A stretch of DNA of 64,000 nucleotides from Gammaproteobacteria bacterium (lineage in GTDB: Bacteria; Pseudomonadota; Gammaproteobacteria; Ga0077536). The first letter of the stretch is position 1; each line of letters opens with the position of its first letter. This document shows positions 11,545 to 21,724 of the stretch, one piece after another. The position numbers and the translations under genes are program-made. The notes beneath the pieces were generated by a model. It did no database searches, was not told the origin of the DNA, and was given only the letters and a program-made list of their open reading frames with translations. The stretch covers positions 62,001 through 126,000 of the forward strand of contig SHZJ01000001.1 in assembly GCA_009692365.1 (NCBI GenBank), given 5' to 3'.

Positions 11545-11637
11545 GAGCGGGCCTCGCCTAGCTAGCTAGGCGGCCGAGTAGCCTCGGCGCGTGTGCGGCA
11601 CCCCGGGGCATGGAATGAGTTCGTGGAGGCAATACAC

Positions 11638-12513
11638 ATGCAAATCAGTGCAGCGGCGGTCAAAGAACTGCGCGAGCGTTCCGGCGCCGGGATGATGGAA
11701 TGCAAAAACGCGCTGGTGGCAACCGCCGGCGATATCGAAGGGGCGCTTGAACATTTGCGCAAATCCGGTGCCGCCAAGGCGGCGAAGAAGGCCGGTCGGA
11801 TTGCCGCCGAAGGCACCGTGGTCATCGCTGAAATGGCGGGCGCCGCGGCGCTGGTAGAAGTTAACTCAGAAACCGATTTTGCGGCGGGCGAGCCGAATTT
11901 CGTCGCCTTTGCCCAGGCCGTGGCGCGCACGGTGCTCCAGACTCGTCCGGCCGATGTCGCGGCGCTGGGCACGACACTCCTCGATGGCGACAGCCTGACG
12001 GTGGAGGCCGCCCGTGAGCAGCTCGTGCTGAAAATTGGCGAGAACATTTCAATTCGACGCTTCGAAGTTCGCGCTGCGGCAAGCGGACGGGTGGGTGCCT
12101 ACCGGCACGGCAAGCGCATCGGCGTGCTGGTGGATATCGACGGTGGCAGCAGCGAGCTGGCCAAAGATATCGCCATGCATATTGCGGCCACCAACCCGGT
12201 GTGCGTGAGCGAAGCTGAGGTGCCGGCCAGCCTGGTTGCCAAAGAAAAAGAAATTTTTCTCGCGCAGGCCGCGACGAGCGGCAAGTCGCCCGAAATCATC
12301 GAAAAAATGATCGGGGGCCAAATCAAAAAGTTCCTCGCCGGGATCACCCTCCTCGGGCAAGCTTTTGTGAAAAACCCAGACACTACCGTGGGTAAATTGC
12401 TGGGCCCGGAGACCCGCGTGCGCAGCTTCATTCGCTACGAAGTGGGCGAAGGCATCGACAAGAAGGAAGTAAATTTCGCCGAAGAAGTCATGGCGCAGGC
12501 CCGTGGTGCCTGA
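11638..12513 (+). CDS. tsf: elongation factor Ts
   Basis: 291-residue nucleotide exchange factor for EF-Tu. The N-terminal UBA-like segment contains LRERSGAGMMECKNAL and the core contains the conserved VEVNSETDFAA block. The start ATG follows a GGAGG ribosome site; an earlier in-frame ATG at 11593 lacks homology. Located 93 bp after rpsB. Confidence 0.97.
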   Translation: MQISAAAVKELRERSGAGMMECKNALVATAGDIEGALEHLRKSGAAKAAKKAGRIAAEGTVVIAEMAGAAALVEVNSETDFAAGEPNFVAFAQAVARTVLQTRPADVAALGTTLLDGDSLTVEAAREQLVLKIGENISIRRFEVRAAASGRVGAYRHGKRIGVLVDIDGGSSELAKDIAMHIAATNPVCVSEAEVPASLVAKEKEIFLAQAATSGKSPEIIEKMIGGQIKKFLAGITLLGQAFVKNPDTTVGKLLGPETRVRSFIRYEVGEGIDKKEVNFAEEVMAQARGA

Positions 12514-12537
12514 CGCGCCACGCCCGGATGTGAGGAC

Positions 12538-13314
12538 GTGGCACGCGCGGCGCAGGCAGCGCGCGGGGCGTTCTCTGTGACTGCTGCGACCCCCGCCGTG
12601 CCGCGCTTCAGTCGGGTACTGATTAAGCTCAGCGGTGAAGCGTTGCTGGGCGGGGAAGATTACGGCATCGACCCGGCGGTCTTAAGTCGGGTGGCCCACG
12701 AGATCGGCGAGTTGCGTCGGCACGGGGTCGAGGTCGCGATCGTCATCGGTGGCGGCAATATTTTTCGCGGCGCCGGGCTCGCCGCAAAAGGCATGGACCG
12801 CGTCTCAGCGGACCAAATGGGCATGCTGGCGACGGTGATCAACGCGCTGGCGATTCAAGACGCGCTCGAGCGCGCCGGCCAAATCGCGCGGGTCATGTCG
12901 GCCATCAAAATCAACGAGGTATGTGAAGATTACATTCGGCGACGCGCCATTCGGCATCTGGAAAAGGGGCGGGTGGTCGTGCTGGCCGCCGGCACCGGCA
13001 ATCCTTTTTTTACGACCGATTCGGCGGCCAGCCTGCGGGCCATCGAAGTCAACGCTCAGTTGCTGATTAAAGCCACCAAAGTGGATGGCATCTATGATGC
13101 CGACCCGGTGCTCAATCCGGCGGCGCACCGCTATGAGACCCTCGACTACGACGAGGTGCTACACCGCAAGCTCAACGTCATGGACGCCACCGCCATTGTG
13201 CTATGTCGGGACAACCATATGCCCCTGCGCGTGGTGAACATGACCGACCCGGGCGTATTCGTGCGGGCCGCACTGGGTGAGAACGTTGGCACCCTCGTCA
13301 CTACTTTGAGTTAA
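12538..13314 (+). CDS. pyrH: UMP kinase
   Basis: Amino-acid-kinase-fold enzyme phosphorylating UMP to UDP. Key blocks: [42 protein letters not shown] and [13 protein letters not shown]. The GTG at 12538 gives 258 residues with an alanine-rich extra N-terminus; a GTG at 12577 (VTAATPAV...) would give a length nearer the family norm. The exact start is open. 24 bp after tsf. Confidence 0.96.
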   Translation: MARAAQAARGAFSVTAATPAVPRFSRVLIKLSGEALLGGEDYGIDPAVLSRVAHEIGELRRHGVEVAIVIGGGNIFRGAGLAAKGMDRVSADQMGMLATVINALAIQDALERAGQIARVMSAIKINEVCEDYIRRRAIRHLEKGRVVVLAAGTGNPFFTTDSAASLRAIEVNAQLLIKATKVDGIYDADPVLNPAAHRYETLDYDEVLHRKLNVMDATAIVLCRDNHMPLRVVNMTDPGVFVRAALGENVGTLVTTLS

Positions 13315-13318
13315 AGAC

Positions 13319-13876
13319 ATGCTGCAAGACATCATCAAAGATTCCGCCGTGCGGATGCAAAAATCGGTCGAAGCCTTCAAGCTCGAACTGCTGAAGGTGC
13401 GTACCGGACGCGCTCACCCCAGTCTGCTCGACCACATCATGGTCGATTATTACGGGACCCAAACCTCGATCACCCGCGCTGCCAACGTCAACGTGGAAGA
13501 TGCCCGCACGCTGGTCGTGACGGCTTGGGACAGGCAGATGGTGACGGCAATCGAGCGCGCGATCATGCAATCGGACCTCGGCTTGAACCCCAACACCGCC
13601 GGCATGGTGATGCGCATCCCGCTGCCACCCCTCACCGAGGAGCGGCGTCGAGATCTGGTGAAGATCATCAAGGGCGAGGCCGAACAGGCTAAAGTTGCGA
13701 TTCGGAACATCCGGCGCGATGCGATGGGCGACCTGAAAGACTTGCTGAAAGAGAAAGAAATCTCCGAAGACGAGGAGCGCCGGGGCCAAGAAGAAATCCA
13801 GCGGGGGACCGACGCACATGTTAAGAAAGTGGAAGAGTCGTTCACGGCCAAAGAGCAAGAAGTCCTCTCCGTCTGA
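13319..13876 (+). CDS. frr: ribosome recycling factor
   Basis: 185 residues, exactly the family size. It begins [20 protein letters not shown] and carries the conserved [13 protein letters not shown] and [16 protein letters not shown] segments of the three-helix arm. It splits post-termination ribosomes together with EF-G. The start lies 4 bp after the pyrH stop, indicating one transcript. Confidence 0.98.
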   Translation: MLQDIIKDSAVRMQKSVEAFKLELLKVRTGRAHPSLLDHIMVDYYGTQTSITRAANVNVEDARTLVVTAWDRQMVTAIERAIMQSDLGLNPNTAGMVMRIPLPPLTEERRRDLVKIIKGEAEQAKVAIRNIRRDAMGDLKDLLKEKEISEDEERRGQEEIQRGTDAHVKKVEESFTAKEQEVLSV

Positions 13877-13888
13877 GTTAGGCCTGCG

Positions 13889-14647
13889 ATGAGCAACCGG
13901 CTACCCAGACACGTGGCCATCATCATGGATGGCAACGGCCGTTGGGCGAAACAGCGTCAACTACCCCGCGTCGCCGGGCATAAAGCGGGGGTGGAGAAGG
14001 TGCGTGCCTTGGTCGAGCGGTGCGCGACCCTGGGCATCGAATGCCTGACGCTATTCGCTTTCAGCAGCGAAAACTGGCGCCGCCCGGCTGCCGAAGTGAG
14101 ATTGCTGATCGACTTATTTGTCGTGGCGCTCAACGAAGAAACGCGCCAGCTCCACGCCCGCGAAGTCAAACTCACCGTCATTGGCGATCGTTCTGTGTTC
14201 CCCCAAAAGCTCCAAAACGCCATTGCCGACGCGGAGCATCTGACGGGTGACAACCGCGGTCTGCACTTGACCCTCGCGGCTAATTACGGCGGACGCTGGG
14301 ACATCACCCAAGCCGCCCGTGCGCTGGCGCAAGAAGCTTGCGTCGGCAAGCTTGACCCGGCGGCCATTACCGCCGAAATGCTCGATGAACGGATGAGTCT
14401 AGCGGGGCTGCCCGAGCCCGATCTCTTTATCCGCGCCGGCGGCGAGCAACGCATCAGCAATTACCTGTTGTGGCAACTGGCCTACACCGAACTACATTTT
14501 ACCGATTGCCTCTGGCCGGACTTTGACGTAGCCCAGTTTGAAATGGCCTTGGCCCACTACGCCGGGCGCCAGCGCCGGTTTGGCATGACCGCCGAGCAGC
14601 TGCAAGATTCCCCCGGCCGGCGGCACCAACACCTCGGCCGCGAGTAG
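13889..14647 (+). CDS. uppS: undecaprenyl diphosphate synthase (cis-prenyltransferase)
   Basis: 252 residues. Signature HVAIIMDGNGRWAKQR with the catalytic Asp, then FAFSSENWRRP, LNYGGRWDI-like ANYGGRWDI, and the C-terminal PDLFIRAGGEQRISNYLLWQ. It makes the C55 carrier lipid for peptidoglycan and O-antigen by adding eight isopentenyl units to FPP. Followed directly by cdsA. Confidence 0.97.
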   Translation: MSNRLPRHVAIIMDGNGRWAKQRQLPRVAGHKAGVEKVRALVERCATLGIECLTLFAFSSENWRRPAAEVRLLIDLFVVALNEETRQLHAREVKLTVIGDRSVFPQKLQNAIADAEHLTGDNRGLHLTLAANYGGRWDITQAARALAQEACVGKLDPAAITAEMLDERMSLAGLPEPDLFIRAGGEQRISNYLLWQLAYTELHFTDCLWPDFDVAQFEMALAHYAGRQRRFGMTAEQLQDSPGRRHQHLGRE

Positions 14648-14658
14648 TGGGAGCGAGC

Positions 14659-15507
14659 ATGGAGCCCCCTGAGCGCCCGCATCCGTCGGCGTTGCGAGCA
14701 CGGGTGCTGACCGCCGGCTTGCTGGGGCCGGTTCTGGTCTGTCTCATCGTATATCCGCAACTGCCCCCGCTGGCCATTGGGCTTGCGCTCTTTCTGGCCG
14801 TCGGGGCTTGGGAGTGGGCGGCGCTCATCGGTTGCCGTACCCAGGGCGTCCGTTGCGTATACGCCGTGGCCAGTGTGGGCTTGGCCTATGCGGCTTTTGT
14901 CTTGCTAAGCTCGCCCGCATCCCGGCAGTGGCTGGCGGGTGCGAGTGCCGTGGGCTGGCTGATGGTCGTTTGGCAGCTGCTGGGAGTGGCTCGTGGAGGT
15001 CCCTTTTGGCGCTGGCCCATCCCGCTGGGCGCGGTGGTGGGCTGGCTGGTGCTGGCGCCTTGCTGGCTGTGCTTGGTGTGGCTCAAGCAACTAGACTCTT
15101 GGCTGGTCGCGGGGCTTGCCGGCCTCATTTGGCTGGGCGACTCACTCGCTTATTTCGCCGGCTCACGCTGGGGGCGACACCGCCTTGCGGTAAGGCTTAG
15201 CCCGGGTAAAACTTGGGAGGGCGTGGCCGGCGGGGCGCTCGCCGCACCGCTAGTGGGCCTGGGCCTGAGTGTGCTGCTGGCTAACCCGCACTTCAGCGCA
15301 CTGCAATTCTCGGCTCTGGGTTGCCTGACCATCGCCTATTCCATTGTGGGCGATTTATTTGAAAGCGCGCTTAAACGGGCTGCCGGCGTGAAAGACAGCG
15401 GTCGCCTGCTGCCCGGGCACGGGGGCGTCCTCGACCGGATCGACAGCCTCACCGCCGCGGCACCGATATTTTTTCTGGGGGTTACATTGCTGGGACTGCA
15501 CGCATGA
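14659..15507 (+). CDS. cdsA: phosphatidate cytidylyltransferase
   Basis: Inner-membrane enzyme making CDP-diacylglycerol, 282 residues with about eight hydrophobic segments. The C-terminal CTP transferase signature is visible as [36 protein letters not shown] (core: residues SALKR, KDSG, PGHGG, DRID). I used the ATG at 14659 because GGGAG lies just upstream; a GTG at 14647 overlapping the uppS stop is the alternative. Its end overlaps dxr by 4 bases. Confidence 0.95.
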   Translation: MEPPERPHPSALRARVLTAGLLGPVLVCLIVYPQLPPLAIGLALFLAVGAWEWAALIGCRTQGVRCVYAVASVGLAYAAFVLLSSPASRQWLAGASAVGWLMVVWQLLGVARGGPFWRWPIPLGAVVGWLVLAPCWLCLVWLKQLDSWLVAGLAGLIWLGDSLAYFAGSRWGRHRLAVRLSPGKTWEGVAGGALAAPLVGLGLSVLLANPHFSALQFSALGCLTIAYSIVGDLFESALKRAAGVKDSGRLLPGHGGVLDRIDSLTAAAPIFFLGVTLLGLHA

Positions 15508-16682
15508 TCGGGATCACCATCTTGGGTTCGACCGGGACCATCGGGGTGAATACGCTGGACGTTATTCAGCGCCATCCAGGCCGCTTCCGGGTTTTCGCCT
15601 TGACGGCCAAGCACAACACCGCGGCTCTGCTGGCCCAGTGCCTAGCCTGGCAGCCCGCCTTCGCCGTCATGGTGGATGGCCCGGCGGCGGCGGCGCTGCG
15701 CACGGCGTTGCGAGAGCAGGGTTGCGCCACTGAAGTGCTGGACGGGGCCAGCGGACTGCTCGAGGTCGCCAGTCATCCCGAGGTGCGCTATGTGATGGCT
15801 GGCATAGTCGGTGCGGCCGGCTTGCTGCCTAATCTCGCCGCCGCGCGCGCTGGCAAGCGAGTGATGCTGGCCAATAAAGAATCCTTGGTCATGTCCGGCC
15901 AGTTGTTTATGAACGCGGTGCGCGATGCCGGTGCGGAACTGCTGCCCATCGACAGCGAACACAACGCGATCTACCAATGTATGCCCGTGGGCTTCGAACG
16001 GGGTCCGACCGCCTTGGGCATTCGCCGCATTCTGCTCACGGCGTCGGGCGGACCGTTCCGCACCCGTGAACTCTCGGCGCTGCACTCGGTCACACCCGAT
16101 GAAGCCTGCGCCCATCCCAAATGGGTCATGGGCCGCAAGATTTCAGTGGACTCAGCGACGATGATGAACAAGGGGCTCGAAATTATCGAAGCGTGCTGGT
16201 TGTTTAATACCGGACAAGACACCATCGAGGTCGTGGTCCATCCCCAGAGCATCATTCATTCAATGGTGGAGTATGTGGATGGTTCGGTGCTGGCCCAACT
16301 GGGTAACCCGGATATGCGCACACCCATCGCCTACGCGCTGGGATGGCCCGACCGGTGTGAATCAGGGGTGCCGCCATTGAATTTCTTTGACCTCAAACGG
16401 CTGGACTTTGAACCTCCCGACGAACGGCGCTTCCCCAGCCTGCGCTTGGCGCGGGAGGCGATGCGCGCGGGCGGCACGGCGGCGGCGATCCTCAATGCGG
16501 CGAATGAAGAGGCGGTCGAGGCGTTTTTAGACCGTCGGCTGCGCTTTCCCGCGATCGCCGAGGTGGTCGAGGCGACGCTCGCAGCCTTGTCCCCTCAGCC
16601 CGCGGAGACCCTCGACGCCATCCTCGACGACGACCGGCGTGCGCGCGAGGTCGCCACGCAAATGATCGCCAAGCAGCACTAG
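15504..16682 (+). CDS. dxr: 1-deoxy-D-xylulose 5-phosphate reductoisomerase
   Basis: 392-residue MEP-pathway enzyme converting DXP to MEP with NADPH. Visible: N-terminal nucleotide-binding [23 protein letters not shown], the metal/substrate site [21 protein letters not shown] and the [14 protein letters not shown] helix. The start overlaps cdsA by ATGA. Confidence 0.98.
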   Translation: MIGITILGSTGTIGVNTLDVIQRHPGRFRVFALTAKHNTAALLAQCLAWQPAFAVMVDGPAAAALRTALREQGCATEVLDGASGLLEVASHPEVRYVMAGIVGAAGLLPNLAAARAGKRVMLANKESLVMSGQLFMNAVRDAGAELLPIDSEHNAIYQCMPVGFERGPTALGIRRILLTASGGPFRTRELSALHSVTPDEACAHPKWVMGRKISVDSATMMNKGLEIIEACWLFNTGQDTIEVVVHPQSIIHSMVEYVDGSVLAQLGNPDMRTPIAYALGWPDRCESGVPPLNFFDLKRLDFEPPDERRFPSLRLAREAMRAGGTAAAILNAANEEAVEAFLDRRLRFPAIAEVVEATLAALSPQPAETLDAILDDDRRAREVATQMIAKQH

Positions 16683-18061
16683 TGCTCGATTCGATTACCG
16701 CCTTGCTGGGCACCCTACTGGCGTTTCTGGGCGCGCTGGGCGTGCTGGTGACGATCCACGAGTACGGTCATTTTCAGGTTGCGCGCAGCCTTGGCATCAA
16801 AGTGCTGCGCTTTTCATTGGGTTTTGGACCGACCCTGTGGATGCGGCGTTTTGGCACGGATCAAACCGAGTTCGCGGTGTGTGCGATTCCGTTAGGCGGC
16901 TACGTCAAAATGCTGGACGAGCGGGAAGGGCCGGTCGCGGAGTCTGAATTACCCCGCGCCTTCAACACGCAAAGCGTCGGGCGGCGCTTTGCGGTGGTGG
17001 TGGCGGGGCCGCTCGCCAATCTGTTGCTGGCGGTGGTGGTCTATTGGCTGATGTACATGATCGGCGTGTCCGGCCCACGACCGATCATCGGGGAAATCCA
17101 GCCCGGCGGGATCGCCGCAGCGGCCGGTTTGCGCAGCGGGGATGAAATCGTGGCCGTCGATGGGCGCGCGACCGCCATCTGGGACAACGTCATGGCCACC
17201 GCCATCGAGGCCATTCTGGATGCTCGCGAAGTGCGCCTGCAGGTGCGTTCCGCGCAGGGGCCCGAGCAAGCCATCACGCTAGATTTCAGCGGCGTGTCGA
17301 TCGACGACCTCACCCGTGGCGATTTTTTTCGCAAGCTGGGTTTTGAACCACGCCGCCCGCGGCTACCGCCGCTCATCGGCAAAGTGGTGCCCGGCGAAGC
17401 CGCTGCCGCGGCTGGTTTCCAGCCCGGTGACTTGGTGGAAGCAGTAGACGGCGAGCCGATCGACGACTGGCTCAAGTGGGTGACGCGCGTGCGCGCTAGC
17501 CCCGGCAAAACGCTGGCGGTCGGGGTGCGGCGCGAGGGTGTGGTGCTAGAGCTTGCCTTGACCCCGCGGGCGAGCGGCCTAGATGGCGCCATCGTCGGTC
17601 GCATCGGGGCCGAAGTAGCACCCTACCAGCCCAGCGCCGATGCGCTGCCCTATGCCATCGAGCGCTACGATCCGGCGAGTGCTGCGCTCCGCGCCCTGGC
17701 CCGCACGCGCGAGACCGCGCTCACCACCTTAAAATTCATGCGCAAGATGCTGCTGGGTGAGGCGTCGGTCGATAATCTCAGCGGGCCCCTGAGCATTGCG
17801 CAGTTTGCAGGGGTCTCGGCGAAACTCGGCCTGCCGCGTTTTCTCGAATTTTTAGGCTTGGTGAGCGTGAGTTTAGGGGTGCTAAATCTGCTCCCAATCC
17901 CGCTCTTGGACGGCGGCCACTTGATGTATTTCCTGCTAGAAGTCATCATGCGACGTCCGGTTCCAGAAGCCATTCAGGTCTACGGCCAACACGCTGGACT
18001 CACGTTGTTATTGGGCTTGATGGGGCTGGCAATGTACAACGACCTGATGCGAATTTTCTAA
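16682..18061 (+). CDS. rseP: RIP metalloprotease RseP (site-2 protease)
   Basis: 459-residue intramembrane zinc protease that cleaves RseA in the sigma-E envelope stress response. Zinc motif HEYGH at residues 26-30 in the first membrane segment; two PDZ domains follow (GEIQPGGIAAAAGLRSGDEI; GKVVPGEAAAAAGFQPGDLV); the third zinc ligand lies in the LLPIPLLDGGH block near the C-terminus. The GTG start shares one base with the dxr stop codon. Confidence 0.97.
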   Translation: MLDSITALLGTLLAFLGALGVLVTIHEYGHFQVARSLGIKVLRFSLGFGPTLWMRRFGTDQTEFAVCAIPLGGYVKMLDEREGPVAESELPRAFNTQSVGRRFAVVVAGPLANLLLAVVVYWLMYMIGVSGPRPIIGEIQPGGIAAAAGLRSGDEIVAVDGRATAIWDNVMATAIEAILDAREVRLQVRSAQGPEQAITLDFSGVSIDDLTRGDFFRKLGFEPRRPRLPPLIGKVVPGEAAAAAGFQPGDLVEAVDGEPIDDWLKWVTRVRASPGKTLAVGVRREGVVLELALTPRASGLDGAIVGRIGAEVAPYQPSADALPYAIERYDPASAALRALARTRETALTTLKFMRKMLLGEASVDNLSGPLSIAQFAGVSAKLGLPRFLEFLGLVSVSLGVLNLLPIPLLDGGHLMYFLLEVIMRRPVPEAIQVYGQHAGLTLLLGLMGLAMYNDLMRIF

Positions 18062-18100
18062 AACTGCTTGCAACCCCAAACACGAAAAATAAGTAAAAAG

Positions 18101-20422
18101 ATGCGGAAAACGCGGGTTTCTCCTTGGTGGGTCGGTCTGGTCGCAGGGCTCACACTTCAGAGCGTTTTAGCGGATGACTTCATCGTCGATGACATCCGCG
18201 TCACCGGTTTGCATCGCATCGCCCCGGGCACTGTCTTCAATTATTTACCGGTCACGATCGGCGACCGGGTGGACGAAAAGCGCACCCAAGAAGCGGTGCG
18301 TGCGCTGTACAAGACGGGCCTTTTCAAGGACGTCAAACTTGAACGCGATGGCGATATTCTGGTCGTCAGCGTGCAGGAGCGTGAGTCCATCGCGGACATC
18401 ACCTTCAAAGGCAATAAAGCCATCAAGACCGAAGACCTCTTAAAGGGTCTGGGCGAGATTGGGTTTGCCAAGGGCGAAGTTTTCAACGAGGGCAAGCTCG
18501 ACAAAGTCACCCAAGAGCTGCGCCGTCAGTACTACTCCAACGGCCGCTACGGAGTGGTCATCGAGCCCAAGGTCGTGGCCCTCGACGACAACAGCCTAAC
18601 GGTCGCCTTCAATATCACCGAGGGTGAGCCGGCGGTCATCCGCCAAATCAACATCATTGGCAACAGAGCCTTCTCTGAAAGAGAAATTCTCAGCAGCTTC
18701 AAGCTGACCACGCCGAACTGGTTGAGCTGGTTCAACAAGAACGACCAATATTCCAAGCAGAAACTTGGCGGCGACCTCGAAGTGCTGCGCTCGATGTACC
18801 AAGACAACGGCTACCTCGATTTTCACGTTGAATCCACCCAAATCTCGATTACGCCCGACAAAGCCGACGTCTATATCACCGTCAATATCGGCGAGGGCGA
18901 CCAGTACACCATCTCGGACGTCGTACTGGCAGGCCGTCTGATCGTCGAACCGCCGGAGCTGTTCAAACTGATCACCACTCGCCAGGGCACTTTGTTCTCG
19001 CGCAAGCAAGTGACCCAGACGACCAAGAACATCACCGACCGCCTGGGCAACGACGGCTATGCGTTTGCCAACGTGAATTCGATCCCGAAGCTTGATCGCA
19101 AAACTAAAACGGTCTCTCTGAGCTACTTCGTGGACCCAGGCCAGCGGGTGTATGTGAGACGCATCCATTTCTTTGGCAACGCTAAAACCCGGGACGAGGT
19201 CATGCGGCGCGAGATGCGCCAAATGGAGGGCGGCTGGATTTCGACGGCCAAGGTTGAACGCTCAAAAGTTCGCCTCCAACGGCTGGGTTTCTTCGAAGAA
19301 GTGAACGTCGAAACGCCCGCGGTGGTCGGCAGCACCGACCAGGTGGACATCAACTACACGGTGAAGGAACGCCCCTCTGGCAACTTCATGATCGGCGTTG
19401 GCTTTGCGCAGTCGCAGGGCATTATTGTCAATGCCAATGTCACGCAGAGCAATTTTCTGGGCAGCGGCAGAAACGTGAGTCTCGCCTTCAACAACAGCGA
19501 GATAGCGCGCGTCATTCGGGTAGGTTATCAGAACCCCTTCTGGACGGTAGACGGCGTTAGCCGTGGCTTTAACGCCGGCTACACAAAAACCGATCCAGGC
19601 GCGCGCTTGAATAACGTCACGCGTTTCAGCTCCGAGATGAAAAACGTCGGCATGAACTTTAGCGTGCCCTTGAGTGAATTCAACACGGTTAATCTGGCAA
19701 CCTCCTACGAAGACACCAAACTTGGAGTGGACGCAGCTACTGTGTCACTCGAAGTCGCCCGCTTTATTTTCCTCGAGGGCAGCCACTTCCGCACCCTGCG
19801 CCTGAGCAGTTCGTTTGCGTTCGACACCCGAAATTCCCACCTGTTCCCGACCCGAGGCACCCTGCAACAAATCAGCGCGGAAGTGGCGGTGCCGGGCGGG
19901 GACCTGCAGTATTGGAAGGTCAACTACGATTCCCGGCTGTTCGTCCCCATTCACAAAGAGTTCGTCTTGCTGCTCAAGGGGCAGGTCGGCTACGGAGATT
20001 CGTACGGTGACACCTACGAGTTGCCGTTCTTCGAGAATTTCTACGCTGGCGGTCCCCGTTCCGTGCGGGGTTATGAAGAAATGTCTTTGGGGCCGAAAGA
20101 TCAGTTCGACGACGCCCTGGGCGGCAACCTGATGACCGTCTTCAACGCGGAGCTCATTCTGCCGGTGCCCGGCATCAAGGACTTGAAGTCAGTCCGCCTG
20201 ACCGCCTTCTACGATGCCGGCAATGTCTACGCGACCAAAGGCACTTTTTTCTCCAGTCCGGAGAGCTTTACCTTTGACTCATTGCGCATGTCCACGGGCT
20301 TCTCGGGTGTTTGGCTCTCGCCGTTCGGGATGCTTTCGGTTAGTATCGCGCAGCCGTTCAACGACGATCCGGCAACCGATCATATCCAGAAATTCCAGTT
20401 CACCTTTGGCTCGAATTTCTAA
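18101..20422 (+). CDS. bamA: outer membrane protein assembly factor BamA
   Basis: Core of the beta-barrel assembly machine, 773 residues. A signal peptide ends near LQSVLA, followed by five POTRA repeats and a C-terminal 16-stranded barrel with the conserved GGPRSVRGYEE loop (the VRGF/Y-type motif) and a terminal Phe. I chose the ATG giving MRKTRVSPWW because it starts a normal signal peptide; an in-frame TTG at 18068 would add 11 residues. Lies 39 bp after rseP and before skp. Confidence 0.97.
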   Translation: MRKTRVSPWWVGLVAGLTLQSVLADDFIVDDIRVTGLHRIAPGTVFNYLPVTIGDRVDEKRTQEAVRALYKTGLFKDVKLERDGDILVVSVQERESIADITFKGNKAIKTEDLLKGLGEIGFAKGEVFNEGKLDKVTQELRRQYYSNGRYGVVIEPKVVALDDNSLTVAFNITEGEPAVIRQINIIGNRAFSEREILSSFKLTTPNWLSWFNKNDQYSKQKLGGDLEVLRSMYQDNGYLDFHVESTQISITPDKADVYITVNIGEGDQYTISDVVLAGRLIVEPPELFKLITTRQGTLFSRKQVTQTTKNITDRLGNDGYAFANVNSIPKLDRKTKTVSLSYFVDPGQRVYVRRIHFFGNAKTRDEVMRREMRQMEGGWISTAKVERSKVRLQRLGFFEEVNVETPAVVGSTDQVDINYTVKERPSGNFMIGVGFAQSQGIIVNANVTQSNFLGSGRNVSLAFNNSEIARVIRVGYQNPFWTVDGVSRGFNAGYTKTDPGARLNNVTRFSSEMKNVGMNFSVPLSEFNTVNLATSYEDTKLGVDAATVSLEVARFIFLEGSHFRTLRLSSSFAFDTRNSHLFPTRGTLQQISAEVAVPGGDLQYWKVNYDSRLFVPIHKEFVLLLKGQVGYGDSYGDTYELPFFENFYAGGPRSVRGYEEMSLGPKDQFDDALGGNLMTVFNAELILPVPGIKDLKSVRLTAFYDAGNVYATKGTFFSSPESFTFDSLRMSTGFSGVWLSPFGMLSVSIAQPFNDDPATDHIQKFQFTFGSNF

Positions 20423-20507
20423 ACGCTGTCTGAGGTCCTAAAATCCGGCGGCGCGCCGAGTGCGGACCGTCCCCAACAACTTTATCCAGTTATATAGAGC
20501 GAAGACC

Positions 20508-21020
20508 ATGTTGAAGCTAAATTTACTTTTTGCCCTCGGACTGGGGGCGATCGCTGCCTCGTCAAACTTGGCTGCGGCGGATTATAAAATCGGCGTCGTG
20601 CAGGCGGTGCGGGTGCTCGAAGCGGCGCCGCAGGCCGAAGCGGCCAAAAGGAAACTCGAGGCCGAGTTCGCGGGCAAAGATAAATCCTTGATGAGCAAGC
20701 AGAAGGAGCTGAAGAGCCTGGAAGACCGCGCGGCCAAAGATGGCGCGATCATGAGCGAGGCCGAGCGGGCCCGCCTAGAGCGTGACCTCGCCAATGTGCG
20801 GCGGGAACTCAAGCGCGATTCCGACGAATTCCGTGACGACGTCAATTTTCGCCGCAACGAAGAATTCGCCAAAATCCAAAAGCAGATCGTCGAAGCCATC
20901 CAGATCATTGCTGCAGAGCAAAAATACGACCTCGTCATGGGCGAAGGGGTAATTTTCGCGAGTAAAGCGGTAGACATCACCGACCTCGTCATCGAGCGAC
21001 TCAAAAAAGGCGGCAAGTAG
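20508..21020 (+). CDS. skp: periplasmic chaperone Skp/OmpH
   Basis: 170 residues: a signal peptide (LLFALGLGAIAASSNLAAA) and then a highly charged helical region with long heptad-like stretches (residues about 45-120) forming the tentacles of the jellyfish-shaped trimer. It carries unfolded outer-membrane proteins to BamA. Start chosen at MLKLNLLF; upstream in-frame extension lacks signal-peptide character. The downstream neighbour expected in this operon, lpxD, is missing. Confidence 0.93.
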   Translation: MLKLNLLFALGLGAIAASSNLAAADYKIGVVQAVRVLEAAPQAEAAKRKLEAEFAGKDKSLMSKQKELKSLEDRAAKDGAIMSEAERARLERDLANVRRELKRDSDEFRDDVNFRRNEEFAKIQKQIVEAIQIIAAEQKYDLVMGEGVIFASKAVDITDLVIERLKKGGK

Positions 21021-21262
21021 CCAGTCTAGCCCCGCTGTCAGTCTAGCCCCGCGGTCGGACTGCCCGCAGACTGCGGGCGGCGAGCGGGGGCTCGGGGCCG
21101 TTCGCGCGGCCCGTCGCTTGGTCGCGGAATGCGGCTCGAGGGCACGGCGCGTCAGGGGCCAGCCGCGGCCTGCGAGGCCTTTTAGAACCACCGTAGGCCA
21201 ACTGGCCGGACGACCCGCCGGGCGGGCTTGCAAGCCGCAGCGCGGATGGCGGAGAGACTGCT
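21021..21262. other. spacer between skp and fabZ where lpxD is normally found
   Basis: 242 bp without a supportable gene. It opens with two 14-bp direct copies of CAGTCTAGCCCCGC (21022-21035, 21039-21052), followed by a strong hairpin GCCCGCAG/CTGCGGGC (21062-21078) without a T-run. The remainder is GC-rich and contains no recognisable remnant of LpxD hexapeptide repeats in any frame I read. Confidence 0.7.
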
Positions 21263-21724
21263 ATGAGCGATGCGCCCATCGAAATCGATATCCGTGAAAT
21301 CTTGGATATCCTGCCGCACCGGTACCCGTTTTTGCTGGTCGACCGGGTGCTCGAGTGCATTCCGTTCAAAAGCATCAAAGCGATCAAAAACGTCACCTTC
21401 AATGAGCCGTTCTTTGGCGGCCATTTCCCCGGCAAGCCCATCATGCCTGGGGTATTACTGCTCGAAGCGATGGCGCAGACCACCGGGCTACTGGCGGCAA
21501 AATCGCACGCCACCCACCACGACAGCGCCAGCATGTACTACTTGGTTGGGGTGGATAAAGCCCGCTTCAAGCGGCCGGTCGGGCCGGGCGACCAACTGTT
21601 GTTGACCGCCCATTTGCGGCGTACGCTGCGCGGGATTTTTAAGTTCGAAACCACCGCTCACGTGGCGGGGGAACTGGTGGCCGTGGCCGATTTCATGACT
21701 ACCCGCATGGAGAACACTACTTGA
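21263..21724 (+). CDS. fabZ: 3-hydroxyacyl-ACP dehydratase FabZ
   Basis: 153-residue hot-dog dehydratase of fatty acid elongation. Catalytic His lies in ILPHRYPFLLVDR and catalytic Glu in GHFPGKPIMPGVLLLEAMAQ. Its TGA overlaps the TTG start of lpxA, coupling translation of the lipid A and fatty acid steps. Confidence 0.97.
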   Translation: MSDAPIEIDIREILDILPHRYPFLLVDRVLECIPFKSIKAIKNVTFNEPFFGGHFPGKPIMPGVLLLEAMAQTTGLLAAKSHATHHDSASMYYLVGVDKARFKRPVGPGDQLLLTAHLRRTLRGIFKFETTAHVAGELVAVADFMTTRMENTT

